Part shown: positions 31,291 through 39,669 of the stretch, one piece after another
Numbering within the stretch: the first letter of the stretch is position 1
Layout of the letters: each line of letters opens with the position of its first letter
From: CADDZP01 sp035948135
Lineage (GTDB): Bacteria; Actinomycetota; Acidimicrobiia; Acidimicrobiales; AC-14
DNA: 64,000 nt
Assembly: GCA_035948135.1 (NCBI GenBank)
Contig: DASZJL010000223.1
Location: forward strand, 5,253 to 69,252
Direction of reading: 5' to 3'
Position numbers and translations under genes: made by a program
Notes under the pieces: generated by a model
The model's input: the letters and a program-made list of their open reading frames with translations, nothing else
The model's database searches: none
Told to the model about the DNA's origin: nothing

Positions 31291-32888
31291 GACGCTTCGC
31301 CGACTGTTGTCCCCGCGGTCACCGACCGGCGGGCCCACTCGTAGTCGGGCTTGCCGGTTGGTGACCGTTGAATGCGTTCCACGGTGATGACGTCGCGGGG
31401 CAGCTTGTAGGCGGCCAGCTGCGGCCGGCAGTAGGCGTCGAGCTCGTCGAGGGCGAGCTCACTGCCCTCGTTCAGTTCGACCAGGGCGACCACCTGTTGG
31501 CCCCACTTCGGGTCGGGGCGGCCGACGACGAGAGCATCGACGACGCGTGGGTGAGTCTTGACGACCGCCTCGACTTCCTCGGGGTACACCTTCTCACCGC
31601 CGGTGTTGATGCACTGCGAGCCCCGGCCGACGAGGCGGATGCTGCCGTCGGCGTCGACGGTGGCCATGTCGCCGGGCAGCGACCAGCGCACGCCGTCGAC
31701 CTCCATGAACGTACGGGCGGTCTTCTCGGGGTCGTTGTGATAGCCGATGGGGACACGGCCGCGGACGGCAAGCCGACCGACCTGGCCTGACCCGGGCGCG
31801 ACGGGCTTGAAGTCGTCGTCGAGCACTGCGGTCTCGGGGCGGGCGTTGAACTTGAGCGACTGCGGGGGGGCGCCGCTGCGGGTGGTGACGGTCGCCGCCT
31901 CCACCGGCGCCTCGGATGCGCCCACCGCCTCGGAGATGGCAACGACGGTCGGGATTCGCTCCAGCAGTTCGGACTTGGCGCCGCCCGAGAGCATGGAGGC
32001 CCCGGAACCGAGCAGTTGCAAGGACGAGGTGTCGTACTTCGCCGGGTTGGCGCGCAGCTCGTCGAGGAGCGGGACAGCCGACACGTCACCGGTCATGTTG
32101 AGGCTCGTGAGACGCTCGCGCTGCACGAGGTCCAGGACCGTGGCCATGTCGACGTGGCGCTCGTGGTAGAGGACGACCTTGCCGCCACCGAGAAGTGTGG
32201 CCAGCGCCGACCACTGCCCGCCCGCGTGCATCAACGGACTGAGGCTGAGCTGGATGAACTGGTCCGGTCCGGGGTCGTCGGGGGCCAGGAAGGCGCGGAG
32301 CCGCAGCGCCGTGTTGGTCCGGGGGGTCTTCGTGATCTCTGCGGGTTTCTCGATCGGTGGCCCGGCGGGATTCCCGCCGCCCAGCACCGCGAAGAAGATG
32401 TCCTCGTGGCGCCAGACGACGCCCTTGGGCATGCCGGTCGTGCCGCCGGTGTAGAGGATGTAGTGGTCGTCGCCGGATCTTGGCGGGAAGTCGCGCATGG
32501 CGCTGCCCTTGGCGAGGAGGGCCTCGAACTGGTCACCCCGTGCGACGGACGGCTCGATGACCGGCGTCATCTCTGGCTCGTGGAAGAGGGCCTTGGCGCC
32601 GGCGTCGTCGAGCACCTGGCGCAGCTCGTCGGCGACGTATCGCCAGTTGACGTTGATGGGAACGGCCCGAGCCTTGAAGCAGGCGAGCATCGCCTCGACG
32701 TGCTCGCACGAGTCGTAGAGCTGCAGCCCGACGTGGTCGCCGGGCTCGATCCCCAGCTCGGTCTGGAGTGCATGGGCGAGGCGGGTGGCGCGCTCGTCGA
32801 GCTCGGCGTAGGTCAGTCGTCGGTCGCCGCAGACCACAGCCTCCCGCTCGGGGACGGTGTCGGCGACGCACTCGAACAGGTCGGCAAT
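31287..32888 (-). CDS. Acyl-CoA synthetase (FadD-like) with unclear start codon
   Basis: About 516-533 residues. AMP-binding motif ILYTGGTTGMPKGVVW, A5 region near VAISEAVGASEAPV, hinge PGDMATVDADGSIRLVGRG, GGEKVYPEEVE, and catalytic lysine in RSPTGKPDYEW. The GTG at 32837 gives a protein that begins VVCGDRRLTYAELDERA and lacks the usual N-terminal helix. In frame upstream, FNIADLFECVADTVP is typical of these enzymes, but no ATG, GTG or TTG lies there; an ATT at 32886-32888 is the only near-cognate codon, just after FN. So the true start is unsure or a base is missing. The gene is divergent from the Rieske gene and shares its gap. Confidence 0.85.
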   Translation of the reverse strand: MADLFECVADTVPEREAVVCGDRRLTYAELDERATRLAHALQTELGIEPGDHVGLQLYDSCEHVEAMLACFKARAVPINVNWRYVADELRQVLDDAGAKALFHEPEMTPVIEPSVARGDQFEALLAKGSAMRDFPPRSGDDHYILYTGGTTGMPKGVVWRHEDIFFAVLGGGNPAGPPIEKPAEITKTPRTNTALRLRAFLAPDDPGPDQFIQLSLSPLMHAGGQWSALATLLGGGKVVLYHERHVDMATVLDLVQRERLTSLNMTGDVSAVPLLDELRANPAKYDTSSLQLLGSGASMLSGGAKSELLERIPTVVAISEAVGASEAPVEAATVTTRSGAPPQSLKFNARPETAVLDDDFKPVAPGSGQVGRLAVRGRVPIGYHNDPEKTARTFMEVDGVRWSLPGDMATVDADGSIRLVGRGSQCINTGGEKVYPEEVEAVVKTHPRVVDALVVGRPDPKWGQQVVALVELNEGSELALDELDAYCRPQLAAYKLPRDVITVERIQRSPTGKPDYEWARRSVTAGTTVGEAS

Positions 32889-32900
32889 GTTGAACGCAGG

Positions 32901-32906
32901 TATTTT
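32901..32906 (+). promoter_or_regulatory. -10-like TATTTT for Rieske gene
   Basis: TATTTT lies 11 bases before the ATG at 32918, giving a very short leader. The divergent synthetase start lies about 13 bases upstream of the box, so the two promoters must share this small gap. Confidence 0.4.
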
Positions 32907-32917
32907 GCGAGTCTGCC

Positions 32918-34183
32918 ATGGCCGACCTGATCCCCAAGGAGCGTTACATCTCCCGGGAGTTCGTCGACCTCGAGATGGAGCGGCTCTGGCCCCGGGTGTG
33001 GCAGATCGCGTGCCGCGAGGAAGAAGTGCCGAACCCCGGCGACTACGTCGAGTACGTCATCGGCGACCAGTCGATCCTGGTGGTGCGCGGGGCCGACAGC
33101 TCGATCGGCGCGTTCTACAACGCCTGCCTGCACCGGGGAACGAAGCTGGCTTCCGGCGCGGGCTCCTTCGCCGACGACCGGATCAAATGCAGCTACCACG
33201 GCTGGTGCTACGACCTCTCGGGGTGCGTCACCACCGTCCCCGACCGCGAGGAGTTCCCCGACCTGCCGTTGGACCTGCGGCTGGGGCAGCTGCGGGCCGA
33301 CACTTGGGGCGGGTTCGTGTTCGTCAACATGGACCCCGACGCGGGGCCTCTGCTCGACTTCCTCGACCCGATTCCGAGGTTGCTGAGCCCCTACCGGCTG
33401 GAGGAGATGCGGTTCCGGGCGTACCAGACGCTGGTGCTTCCCGCGAACTGGAAGGCGGTGCTCGACGCCTTCAACGAGGGCTACCACGTCCAGGGCGCCC
33501 ACCCGCAGATCCTGCCGTGGACCGACGACACGTCGATCGCCTACGAGCAGTACGAGCGCCACGCCCGCTACGGACGGCTGGAGAACGCCCGGCGCGAGCT
33601 GCGCCCGTCACCGCGCCTCGACGTCACGGAGTTCGACGAGGGCGAGATCCTCGCCGGTTTGGTCGCCGGCCTCGGCGGCGCCTTCTTGAAGGACGAGAAG
33701 GCGGTGGTCGACGAGCTGCGCGCCGCCGATCTGCCGCCGGGCACCATGCTCGGCGCCTTCCAGGAACGGCGCATGCGGCTCCTGGCCGAGCGCGGCTTCG
33801 ACGTCTCCGGCTTCACCCCCGACCGGATGACGAGCGCGGAGGACGTGTACTGGTTCCCGAACATGGTCGGCCCGATCTACCCGGGCAGCGCGCTGCTCTT
33901 CCGCATGCGCCCCAACGGCCTCGACCCCGACTCCTGTCTCAAGGACATCTGGGTCCTCGAGTGGCGGCCGCCCGGCGACGATCGCCCGATGCCCGACCGC
34001 CGCTTCTACGAGGACTGGACGGCCAAGAAGTGGGACCCGGTCTCCACCCAGGACTACGAGAACCTGGTCAAGGTCCAGGCCGGCATGCACTCACGCGGCT
34101 TCCAGGGCCTCCGCCTCAACGAGCGCCAAGAAGGCAACATCGCCCACATGCACCGCGTCCTCGACCGCTACCTCGGCCTCTAA
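32918..34183 (+). CDS. Rieske non-heme iron oxygenase, alpha subunit
   Basis: 421 residues. The Rieske 2Fe-2S centre is formed by Cys70, His72, Cys91 and His94 (ACLHRG and CSYHGW). The mononuclear iron motif is Glu187, His190 and His195 (EGYHVQGAH). It should hydroxylate an aromatic ring, sterol or similar ring using electrons from a separate reductase, which is not in the window. The full N terminus (MADLIPKERYISREF) and the ATG are clear. Neighbouring genes for an acyl-CoA synthetase, thiolase and SDRs suggest a ring or side-chain degradation pathway; KshA-like or phenylpropionate-type activities are possible. Confidence 0.9.
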   Translation: MADLIPKERYISREFVDLEMERLWPRVWQIACREEEVPNPGDYVEYVIGDQSILVVRGADSSIGAFYNACLHRGTKLASGAGSFADDRIKCSYHGWCYDLSGCVTTVPDREEFPDLPLDLRLGQLRADTWGGFVFVNMDPDAGPLLDFLDPIPRLLSPYRLEEMRFRAYQTLVLPANWKAVLDAFNEGYHVQGAHPQILPWTDDTSIAYEQYERHARYGRLENARRELRPSPRLDVTEFDEGEILAGLVAGLGGAFLKDEKAVVDELRAADLPPGTMLGAFQERRMRLLAERGFDVSGFTPDRMTSAEDVYWFPNMVGPIYPGSALLFRMRPNGLDPDSCLKDIWVLEWRPPGDDRPMPDRRFYEDWTAKKWDPVSTQDYENLVKVQAGMHSRGFQGLRLNERQEGNIAHMHRVLDRYLGL

Positions 34184-34187
34184 TCCT

Positions 34188-34239
34188 CATTCTGAGGGTG
34201 GAAACCGACACCGCAGGGGGTGTTTCCACCCTCAGAATG
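34188..34239. repeat. Palindromic element copy B, probable bidirectional terminator
   Basis: CATTCTGAGGGTGGAAAC (34188-34205) pairs perfectly with GTTTCCACCCTCAGAATG (34222-34239). It fills nearly all of the space between the convergent Rieske and thiolase genes. The outer 15 bases of the arm are the same as in copy A at 2680-2733, but the inner bases and loop differ, which shows paired change in both arms. Confidence 0.8.
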
Positions 34240-34248
34240 CGGAACGGT

Positions 34249-35445
34249 TCAGACGGCCTGCTTCTCCAGGATGTGGACTGAGCAGGCCGAGCCCAGGCCG
34301 ATGACGTGGGTGAGGCCGACCTTGGCGTCGGGGATCTGGCGGTCACCGGCCTCGCCGCGGAGGTGGGTGGCGACCTCGTAGATGTTGGCGGCGCCGGTAG
34401 CGCCGATGGGGTGGCCCTTGGAGATGAGGCCGCCGCTGACGTTGACCGGGGTCTTGCCGTCGCGCATCGGCCCGCCCGAGTCGATGAAAGCGCCGGCCCC
34501 GCCGGGCTCGCACAGCCGGAGGTTGTCGTAGTGGACGAGCTCAGCGGTGGCGAAGCAGTCGTGGAGCTCGACCAGGTCGAGGTCTTGGGGGTCGACGCCG
34601 GACTGCTCGTAGGCCTGGTCGGCGGCGAGGCGCGTCAGCGTGTTGACGTCGGGCTGCACCTGCCCGTCCTCCACCCACGGGTCACTCGTCATCACCGACG
34701 CCGAGATCTTCACGGCCCGCTTGCGGACGTCGGGGTCGAGCGTCTTCAACTTCTTCTCCGACACCAGGACGATCGCGGCCGCGCCATCGCCCGTGGGGCA
34801 GCACATCAGCAGGGTGTTGGGATACGCCTGCATTGGTGACGCCTTGATCTCCTCGGTGCTGAACACCTTCTGATACTGCGCCAGCGGGTTGATGCTCGAG
34901 TGCAGGTGGTTCTTCTCGGCGATCTTGACGAACTGGTCGAAGCCCACGCCGTCGTGCTCGGCCGCGTAGGCCATCCCGGCCTCGGCGAACACGCCGGCCA
35001 TGAAGTCGGTGCCGAGCACGCCTTCGATCGGCATCACCTCGCCGAACCGGCCGTCGGGCTCGAACTTGGGGCGACGAGGTCGCCCCATCTGCGGGATGAA
35101 GCCGGGCTTGCCCATCTGCTCGGCGCCAATGGCGAGTCCCATGTCGGCCTCGCCCGCCTTGATGGACATGACCACGGTGCGCACCGCCGACGCACCCGTC
35201 GCGCATGCGTTGGTCACGTTGTAGACGGGGATCCCGGTCTGGCCGATCTGCTTCTGGATGCGCTGGCCGAGGGTGAACGGCTCGAATTGGCACCCGACCG
35301 CCATCACGTTCATGTCGTGGATGGTCGTCTGGGAGTCGGCCATCGCGTCGAGCGCCACATCCGAGGCGAGGTCGACGACGTCCCTGTCGGGATATCGGCC
35401 GAACTTCGTCATTGCGGTGCCAATGAGCCACACGTTGTCAGCCAT
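34249..35445 (-). CDS. Thiolase-family acyltransferase (SCP-x/lipid-transfer type)
   Basis: 398 residues. Active-site Cys81 in TNACATGASAV, then EQMGKPG, the HDCFATAEL histidine region and the C-terminal SKGHPIGATG. The last Cys-containing strand (HVIGLGSACSVHIL) replaces the usual CxG motif. This is the thiolase group that often pairs with a DUF35 (MaoC-like/OB-fold) partner and acts on sterol side chains (Ltp2-like retro-aldol) or as a degradative thiolase. The DUF35 gene directly upstream overlaps by one base, a strong sign that both act together. The start ATG at 35445 is firm. Confidence 0.88.
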   Translation of the reverse strand: MADNVWLIGTAMTKFGRYPDRDVVDLASDVALDAMADSQTTIHDMNVMAVGCQFEPFTLGQRIQKQIGQTGIPVYNVTNACATGASAVRTVVMSIKAGEADMGLAIGAEQMGKPGFIPQMGRPRRPKFEPDGRFGEVMPIEGVLGTDFMAGVFAEAGMAYAAEHDGVGFDQFVKIAEKNHLHSSINPLAQYQKVFSTEEIKASPMQAYPNTLLMCCPTGDGAAAIVLVSEKKLKTLDPDVRKRAVKISASVMTSDPWVEDGQVQPDVNTLTRLAADQAYEQSGVDPQDLDLVELHDCFATAELVHYDNLRLCEPGGAGAFIDSGGPMRDGKTPVNVSGGLISKGHPIGATGAANIYEVATHLRGEAGDRQIPDAKVGLTHVIGLGSACSVHILEKQAV

Positions 35446-35855
35446 CAGGCGCTCCCCTCGGCTGGTTCGAATCCGAAGGCCACGGCCTCGGTGCCGTCCT
35501 CGTCGACACCCGCGACGTACGTGATCATGCGCACGGGCATGTTCAGCTGCACGTGCTCGGGGTCAGGTTCCACATTGACGAGGTTCGTGTGCACCGCGCC
35601 GCCACCCTCGAGCTGAACGACGGCCGAGACGTACGGCACCGGCACGCTCGGCGCGGCGCGATGGACGATCGTGAAGGCCTTCAGCGTCCCGCTGTCAGTG
35701 AGCTTCTTCTTCCCGAACGCCGTCTTGCCGCACTTGGCACAGGCGTTTCTGCGGTCGAGGTAGAGGGCGCCGCACTCCTCGCACGCGTTCGCGTTGAGGT
35801 ACGGCGCCCCGTCGTCGATCACCAGATAGTCGACGATCGGAACTTGGTGGCCCAT
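35445..35855 (-). CDS. DUF35 OB-fold/zinc-ribbon acyl-CoA-binding partner
   Basis: 136 residues. Zinc ribbon CEECG and CAKCG (about 25-45) followed by an OB-fold (FTIVHRAAPSVPVPYVSAVV, then NMPVRMITYVAG). DUF35 proteins bind acyl-CoA and work with a thiolase-like enzyme, as in Ltp2-DUF35 of steroid side-chain degradation. I chose the ATG at 35855 (MGHQVPIVDYL); a TATGCT box lies seven bases upstream on the - strand. The ATG at 35867 adds four residues. The SDR gene is divergent with 19 bases between. Confidence 0.88.
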   Translation of the reverse strand: MGHQVPIVDYLVIDDGAPYLNANACEECGALYLDRRNACAKCGKTAFGKKKLTDSGTLKAFTIVHRAAPSVPVPYVSAVVQLEGGGAVHTNLVNVEPDPEHVQLNMPVRMITYVAGVDEDGTEAVAFGFEPAEGSA

Positions 35856-35862
35856 GTCTGCG

Positions 35863-35868
35863 AGCATA
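35863..35868 (-). promoter_or_regulatory. -10 box TATGCT for DUF35-thiolase operon
   Basis: Read on the - strand, TATGCT is 7 bases before the ATG at 35855. Confidence 0.5.
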
Positions 35869-35874
35869 CGAACG

Positions 35875-36624
35875 ATGACTCAACTCGACCTATCCGGCCG
35901 CGTCGCCATCGTCACCGGCGGAAGCCGCGGTCTCGGGCACTCCATCGTCCTCGGACTCGCGCAGGCGGGCGCCGACGTCGTCATCGCGAGCCGCAAGCTC
36001 GACAACTGCAAGGTGGTCGCCGACGAGGTAGAGACGACCACGGGCCGCCAGGCCCTCCCCGTCGCCTGCCACGTCGGTCACTGGGGCCAGCTGCAGGATC
36101 TCGTCGACGCCGCCTACGACCGCTTCGGCAAGATCGACGTGCTCGTGAACAACGCCGGGATGTCGCCGCTCTATCCGGATCTCATGAGCGTGACCGAGGA
36201 GCTGTACGACAAGGTCTTCGACGTCAACCTGAAGGGGCCGTTCCGGCTGGCGGTGCTCGTCGGTACGCGCATGGTCGAACAAGGCCGCGGGTCGATCATC
36301 AACGTCAGCAGCATCGGGTCGTTGCGACCCTACGGCGGCATCGTCCCCTACGCGGCGGCCAAGGCAGGCGTGAACACGATGACGGTTGGGCTGGCCGACG
36401 CCTTCGGCCCGAACGTCCGCGTGAACTGCGTGATCCCCGGTTCGTTCCGCACCGACGTCGTCCAGCACTGGGACGACGCCACCATGCGCGGCGCGGCGGA
36501 GCGCCCGAATCTCAAGCGCATCGGCGAGCCGGAGGAGATCGTGGGCGCCGTCCTGTACTTCGCCAGCGACGCATCGAGCTACACGACCGGTTCCTTGCTC
36601 CGAGTCGACGGCGGGGCCGTCTAG
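35875..36624 (+). CDS. Short-chain dehydrogenase/reductase
   Basis: 249 residues. NAD(P) motif TGGSRGLG, VLVNNAGMSP, catalytic Ser (INVSSIGSL), Tyr-x-x-x-Lys (YAAAKAG), and IPGSFRTDV. This is a classic SDR. The start at 35875 gives MTQLDLSGRVAIVTGG, the usual SDR beginning; an ATG at 35854 would add seven residues and overlap the divergent gene's start. The stop overlaps the next SDR by one base. With the DUF35, thiolase and Rieske genes it could oxidise a ring or side-chain hydroxyl. Confidence 0.9.
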   Translation: MTQLDLSGRVAIVTGGSRGLGHSIVLGLAQAGADVVIASRKLDNCKVVADEVETTTGRQALPVACHVGHWGQLQDLVDAAYDRFGKIDVLVNNAGMSPLYPDLMSVTEELYDKVFDVNLKGPFRLAVLVGTRMVEQGRGSIINVSSIGSLRPYGGIVPYAAAKAGVNTMTVGLADAFGPNVRVNCVIPGSFRTDVVQHWDDATMRGAAERPNLKRIGEPEEIVGAVLYFASDASSYTTGSLLRVDGGAV

Positions 36625-37415
36625 TGGGGACCTACGTCGTCACGGGCTCCGCATCCGGCATGGGCGCGGCGACAAAACAGCGGCTCGAAGGCGACGGCCA
36701 CGAGGTCATCGGCGTCGACGTCCGCGACGCCACCGCCACCTTCGACCTCGGCACCGAGCACGGCCGGACCAACGCCATCGAGGCCGTCTTCCAGTACGCG
36801 GACGGCGCCATCGACGGCATCGTCACCTTCGCCGGGTTGGCAGGCACCAGCACCAGGCCCGGGAGCACGGTTGCGTCGGTCAACTACTTCGGCACCGTCG
36901 CCCTGCTCGAAGGGCTCCGCCCCGCGCTCGTGGCGGCGAGAGGCAAGCAGCCGGCGGCCGTCGCCATCAGCTCGAACTCCTCGACGGTGCAGCCACGATT
37001 GCCCTCCACATTGGTCGAGGCCTGCCTGGAAGGCGATGAGGAGGAGGCCCGCCGCCTGGGCGACGACCTCGGGGCGCCGGTCGCCTATCCGTCGGCGAAG
37101 CTCGCCGTCGCCCGCTGGGTTCGCCGGAACGCGCCGAAAGCCGAGTGGGCGGGAGCGGGTATCACCTTGAACGCGATCGCGCCCGGCTACATCGAGACAC
37201 CCATGACCGCAGAGATCAGACGGGACGAGAAGATCGGCCCTCTTCTCGACCAGTTCCCCATCCCCGTGGGCCGAGGGGGCCGCCCCGAGGAAATCGCCGC
37301 CCTGGTGGGGTTCCTGCTGGGCCCCGAGGCCCGCTACTTCTGCGGGTCGGTCGTTTTGGCCGATGGCGGCAGCGAAGCCGTGCTCCGCCCCGACCATTGG
37401 CCCGCAGCTTGGTAG
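36624..37415 (+). CDS. Short-chain dehydrogenase (3-alpha-hydroxysteroid dehydrogenase-like)
   Basis: 263 residues. TGSASGMG cofactor motif, short N-terminal half with VTFAGLAGTS in place of NNAG, SSNSS serine, YPSAKLAVARW with Tyr-x-x-x-Lys, and the C-terminal APGYIETPMTAEI and ADGGSEAVLRPDHWP. The compact form with the DVRDATATFDLGT region and the late PDHWP tail resembles hydroxysteroid dehydrogenases such as HsdA. The GTG at 36624 overlaps the previous stop by one base, making a two-gene operon. Steroid specificity is inferred. Confidence 0.85.
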   Translation: MGTYVVTGSASGMGAATKQRLEGDGHEVIGVDVRDATATFDLGTEHGRTNAIEAVFQYADGAIDGIVTFAGLAGTSTRPGSTVASVNYFGTVALLEGLRPALVAARGKQPAAVAISSNSSTVQPRLPSTLVEACLEGDEEEARRLGDDLGAPVAYPSAKLAVARWVRRNAPKAEWAGAGITLNAIAPGYIETPMTAEIRRDEKIGPLLDQFPIPVGRGGRPEEIAALVGFLLGPEARYFCGSVVLADGGSEAVLRPDHWPAAW

Positions 37416-37467
37416 CGCCCTCTACCCTGCTGGGAACGGACTGGGAGCGTTCGGGGTTGACCAAAGG

Positions 37468-38727
37468 GTGAGCAGCCAGCCGCTGGTGAGCGGCGCTGAC
37501 GTGGCGGGCGCACGCGTCGATAACCCGCGCGCGCCCCACGCGGCCGACCACCAACACGACTGGAAGTGGTGGGCCCGACGCATCGTCGGCGCCACCCTCC
37601 TCGGGGCCGCCGTCGCCCTCGCATACGGAAGGCGGGAGGAGCTTCGCCAGGCCATCGACCTTCTCGGCCACCTGCGGCTGTCAGGGCTCGCTGTCGCCAT
37701 CGCGCTGGAGGCCGCTTCCCTGGTCGCCTTCGCCCGGCTGCAGCGCTGGCTGCTGCATGAGGGTGGCGTCGAGGTCGGGCTGGTGCCCATGGTCCAGATC
37801 ACCCTCGCCGGCAATGCCCTGGCGATGTCCCTTCCCGGGGGCGCAGCCTGGGCCGCGGCGTGGGCGTTCGGCCAGCTTCGCCGCCGCGGCGCCGACCGAG
37901 TTCTGGCCGGCTGGGTCGTGCTGGTCGCCGGTGCGATCGCCAGCTACGCCCTCTTCATGATCCTCGTCGCCGGCAGCCTCGTCGCCGGGTCGGCCGGCCC
38001 GGTGGCCTCAGTGCGCCCGCTGCTGATCGCGTTGGCGAGCATCCCCTTCATCGTCGTTGCCCTCGTCATCGCGGCGCGACGCTTTCCGATCATCGACCGA
38101 CTCGTGCCCGCCGGCCGGCGCGCCCTCGAGGGCCTGCCGAAGGGGCACGAGATGGCGGCCGCCGTCGAGCGCGCGTGGGAGCGCCTGCTCACCGTGCGCC
38201 CCAGCGGTCCGGCGTGGTTCGAGGCGTTCGGCCTGGCCGCCCTCAACTGGATCGAGAACTGCGGGTGCCTGGTGGCGTGTATCTGGGCCGTGCACGGGCG
38301 CATTCCCTGGCACGGCATCCTCGTCGCCTACGCCCTAGCCCAAGTCCTGGCCACCGTCCCGATCACCCCGGGCGGTCTCGGCGTGGTCGAAGGCAGCCTC
38401 ACTGCTCTCCTCGTCGCCTACGGCCTTCCGACGAACGTGGCCCTCGCGAGTGTCCTGCTGTACCGGGCCGTGAGCTTCTGGGGGCTCGTGCCGGTCGGCT
38501 GGGGCGTCTGGGGCTACCTCAGCTGGCAGAGCCGTAAGCCGGCGCGCACCCAGAAGCGTCCTCATCCGTGGGCCGTGCATCTGCATCGGCCGCGCGGTGC
38601 AGTCGACGCGCCGCCGCGCAGCGCCCCCGACGTTCTGATGCCGGCCGAACCGTGCAAGGGGTGCCCCGAGCATCCCGACCATCCCCACGACCACGTCGAA
38701 CGCCGCGACGAGGTAAAAGTTTCGTGA
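37468..38727 (+). CDS. Lysylphosphatidylglycerol synthase TM-region/flippase-like membrane protein
   Basis: 419 residues with eight or so membrane helices of the UPF0104/PF03706 type: a long basic N-terminal part, ALEAASLVAFARLQRWLL, ALAMSLPGGAAWAAAWAFGQL, a PSGPAWFEAFGLAALNWI segment, and the signature VPITPGGLGVVEGSLTALL near the end. Such proteins flip lipids or are the membrane half of aminoacyl-phosphatidylglycerol synthases; no catalytic domain is fused. The tail has CKGCPEHPDHPHDHVE, a CxxC with histidines that could bind metal. GTG at 37468 has AAAGG just ahead. Stop overlaps the patatin gene if that starts at 38724. Confidence 0.82.
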   Translation: MSSQPLVSGADVAGARVDNPRAPHAADHQHDWKWWARRIVGATLLGAAVALAYGRREELRQAIDLLGHLRLSGLAVAIALEAASLVAFARLQRWLLHEGGVEVGLVPMVQITLAGNALAMSLPGGAAWAAAWAFGQLRRRGADRVLAGWVVLVAGAIASYALFMILVAGSLVAGSAGPVASVRPLLIALASIPFIVVALVIAARRFPIIDRLVPAGRRALEGLPKGHEMAAAVERAWERLLTVRPSGPAWFEAFGLAALNWIENCGCLVACIWAVHGRIPWHGILVAYALAQVLATVPITPGGLGVVEGSLTALLVAYGLPTNVALASVLLYRAVSFWGLVPVGWGVWGYLSWQSRKPARTQKRPHPWAVHLHRPRGAVDAPPRSAPDVLMPAEPCKGCPEHPDHPHDHVERRDEVKVS

Positions 38728-39662
38728 GCGTTTTCCACGTGTTTGACAGTGTGGATGGGCACAATGGTGCCGTGGCCCGTCGAGCACCATCGAGGCCGTA
38801 TCGAACCGTTCTTCGCTTCCGGCAGCGCCGGCAGCTTGAAGCGGTACCCAAGATCGCGGTCGTGCTGTCCGGCGGGGGTAACCGCGGCGCAGCCCAGGTC
38901 GGCATGTTGCGCGCCCTCGTCGAAGCGGGCATCCGCCCCGATGTCGTCGTCGGTACTTCCGTGGGGTCGCTCAACGGCGCGGCGCTCGCGCGCGATCCCA
39001 CGCCCGCCGGTATCGACGAGCTGAAGGCCGTCTGGTTGGGCCTCAGTCGCGAGCGGCTGTTCGGCGACGGACGCTTGACGCGCGCATGGCGGCTGGCGAG
39101 CAGGGCCAGTCACATATGGAGCAACGAGGGCCTGGCCGACGTCATCGACACGTTCGGTGTCGCCGAGTTCTCCGAGCTGGCGGTGCCGCTGCGCGTCATC
39201 GCCACCGATCTCGTGAGTGGGGCGGAAGCGGTGTTCGCGGCCGGTCCCCTGAAGCCCGCCTTGCTCGCAAGCTGCGGCCTGCCCGGCCTCTACGCCCCCA
39301 TCGAGCACGACGGCCGCATGCTCGTCGACGGCGGCGTCATCAACAACGTGCCCGTGTCACATGCGCTGGCCGGCCCGGACACCCGGGTGTACGTGTGCGA
39401 CACGTCCGCCGACCTCGAAGTCAAGGCGCCCCGGTCGGCCATCGAGGTCATCCTGCGCTCGTTCGCCATCGCCCGCCAGGGCCGGGCTCGCCGGGACGAG
39501 CAGCGTTATGACGCCGATCCGCGTGTCACGTTCCTGCCCCGCGTCGTCGACCGCCGCCGCCCGTTCGACTTCTCGGGCGCCGCGGCGCTGATCGACGCGG
39601 GCTACAGCGCGGCCCGCGAGTTCCTCGCCGCCCTGCCTCCTGTCGCCACCGCGTCCGGCTGA
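38724..39662 (+). CDS. Patatin-like phospholipase
   Basis: 312 residues from the GTG at 38724, or 296 from the GTG at 38772. Oxyanion loop SGGGNRGAAQVGML, nucleophile in VVGTSVGSLNGAA (GxSxG), and the catalytic Asp in MLVDGGVINNVPVSH. These proteins hydrolyse acyl groups of phospholipids; the enzyme lacks a signal peptide. I favour 38724 because of the GTGA overlap with the previous stop and GAGG upstream, but a TTGACA at 38743 before the later GTG leaves the point open. The short FFHVFDS-type N-terminal piece is not conserved. Confidence 0.85.
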   Translation: MSVFHVFDSVDGHNGAVARRAPSRPYRTVLRFRQRRQLEAVPKIAVVLSGGGNRGAAQVGMLRALVEAGIRPDVVVGTSVGSLNGAALARDPTPAGIDELKAVWLGLSRERLFGDGRLTRAWRLASRASHIWSNEGLADVIDTFGVAEFSELAVPLRVIATDLVSGAEAVFAAGPLKPALLASCGLPGLYAPIEHDGRMLVDGGVINNVPVSHALAGPDTRVYVCDTSADLEVKAPRSAIEVILRSFAIARQGRARRDEQRYDADPRVTFLPRVVDRRRPFDFSGAAALIDAGYSAAREFLAALPPVATASG

Positions 39663-39669
39663 GCCGTTG

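Noticed and set aside
32860..32920. KstR or KstR2 operator between FadD and Rieske genes
   Set aside because: I looked for AAC-N-GTT-type and CAAG-N-CTTG-type palindromes in this and other divergent gaps of the catabolic genes and found no convincing match.
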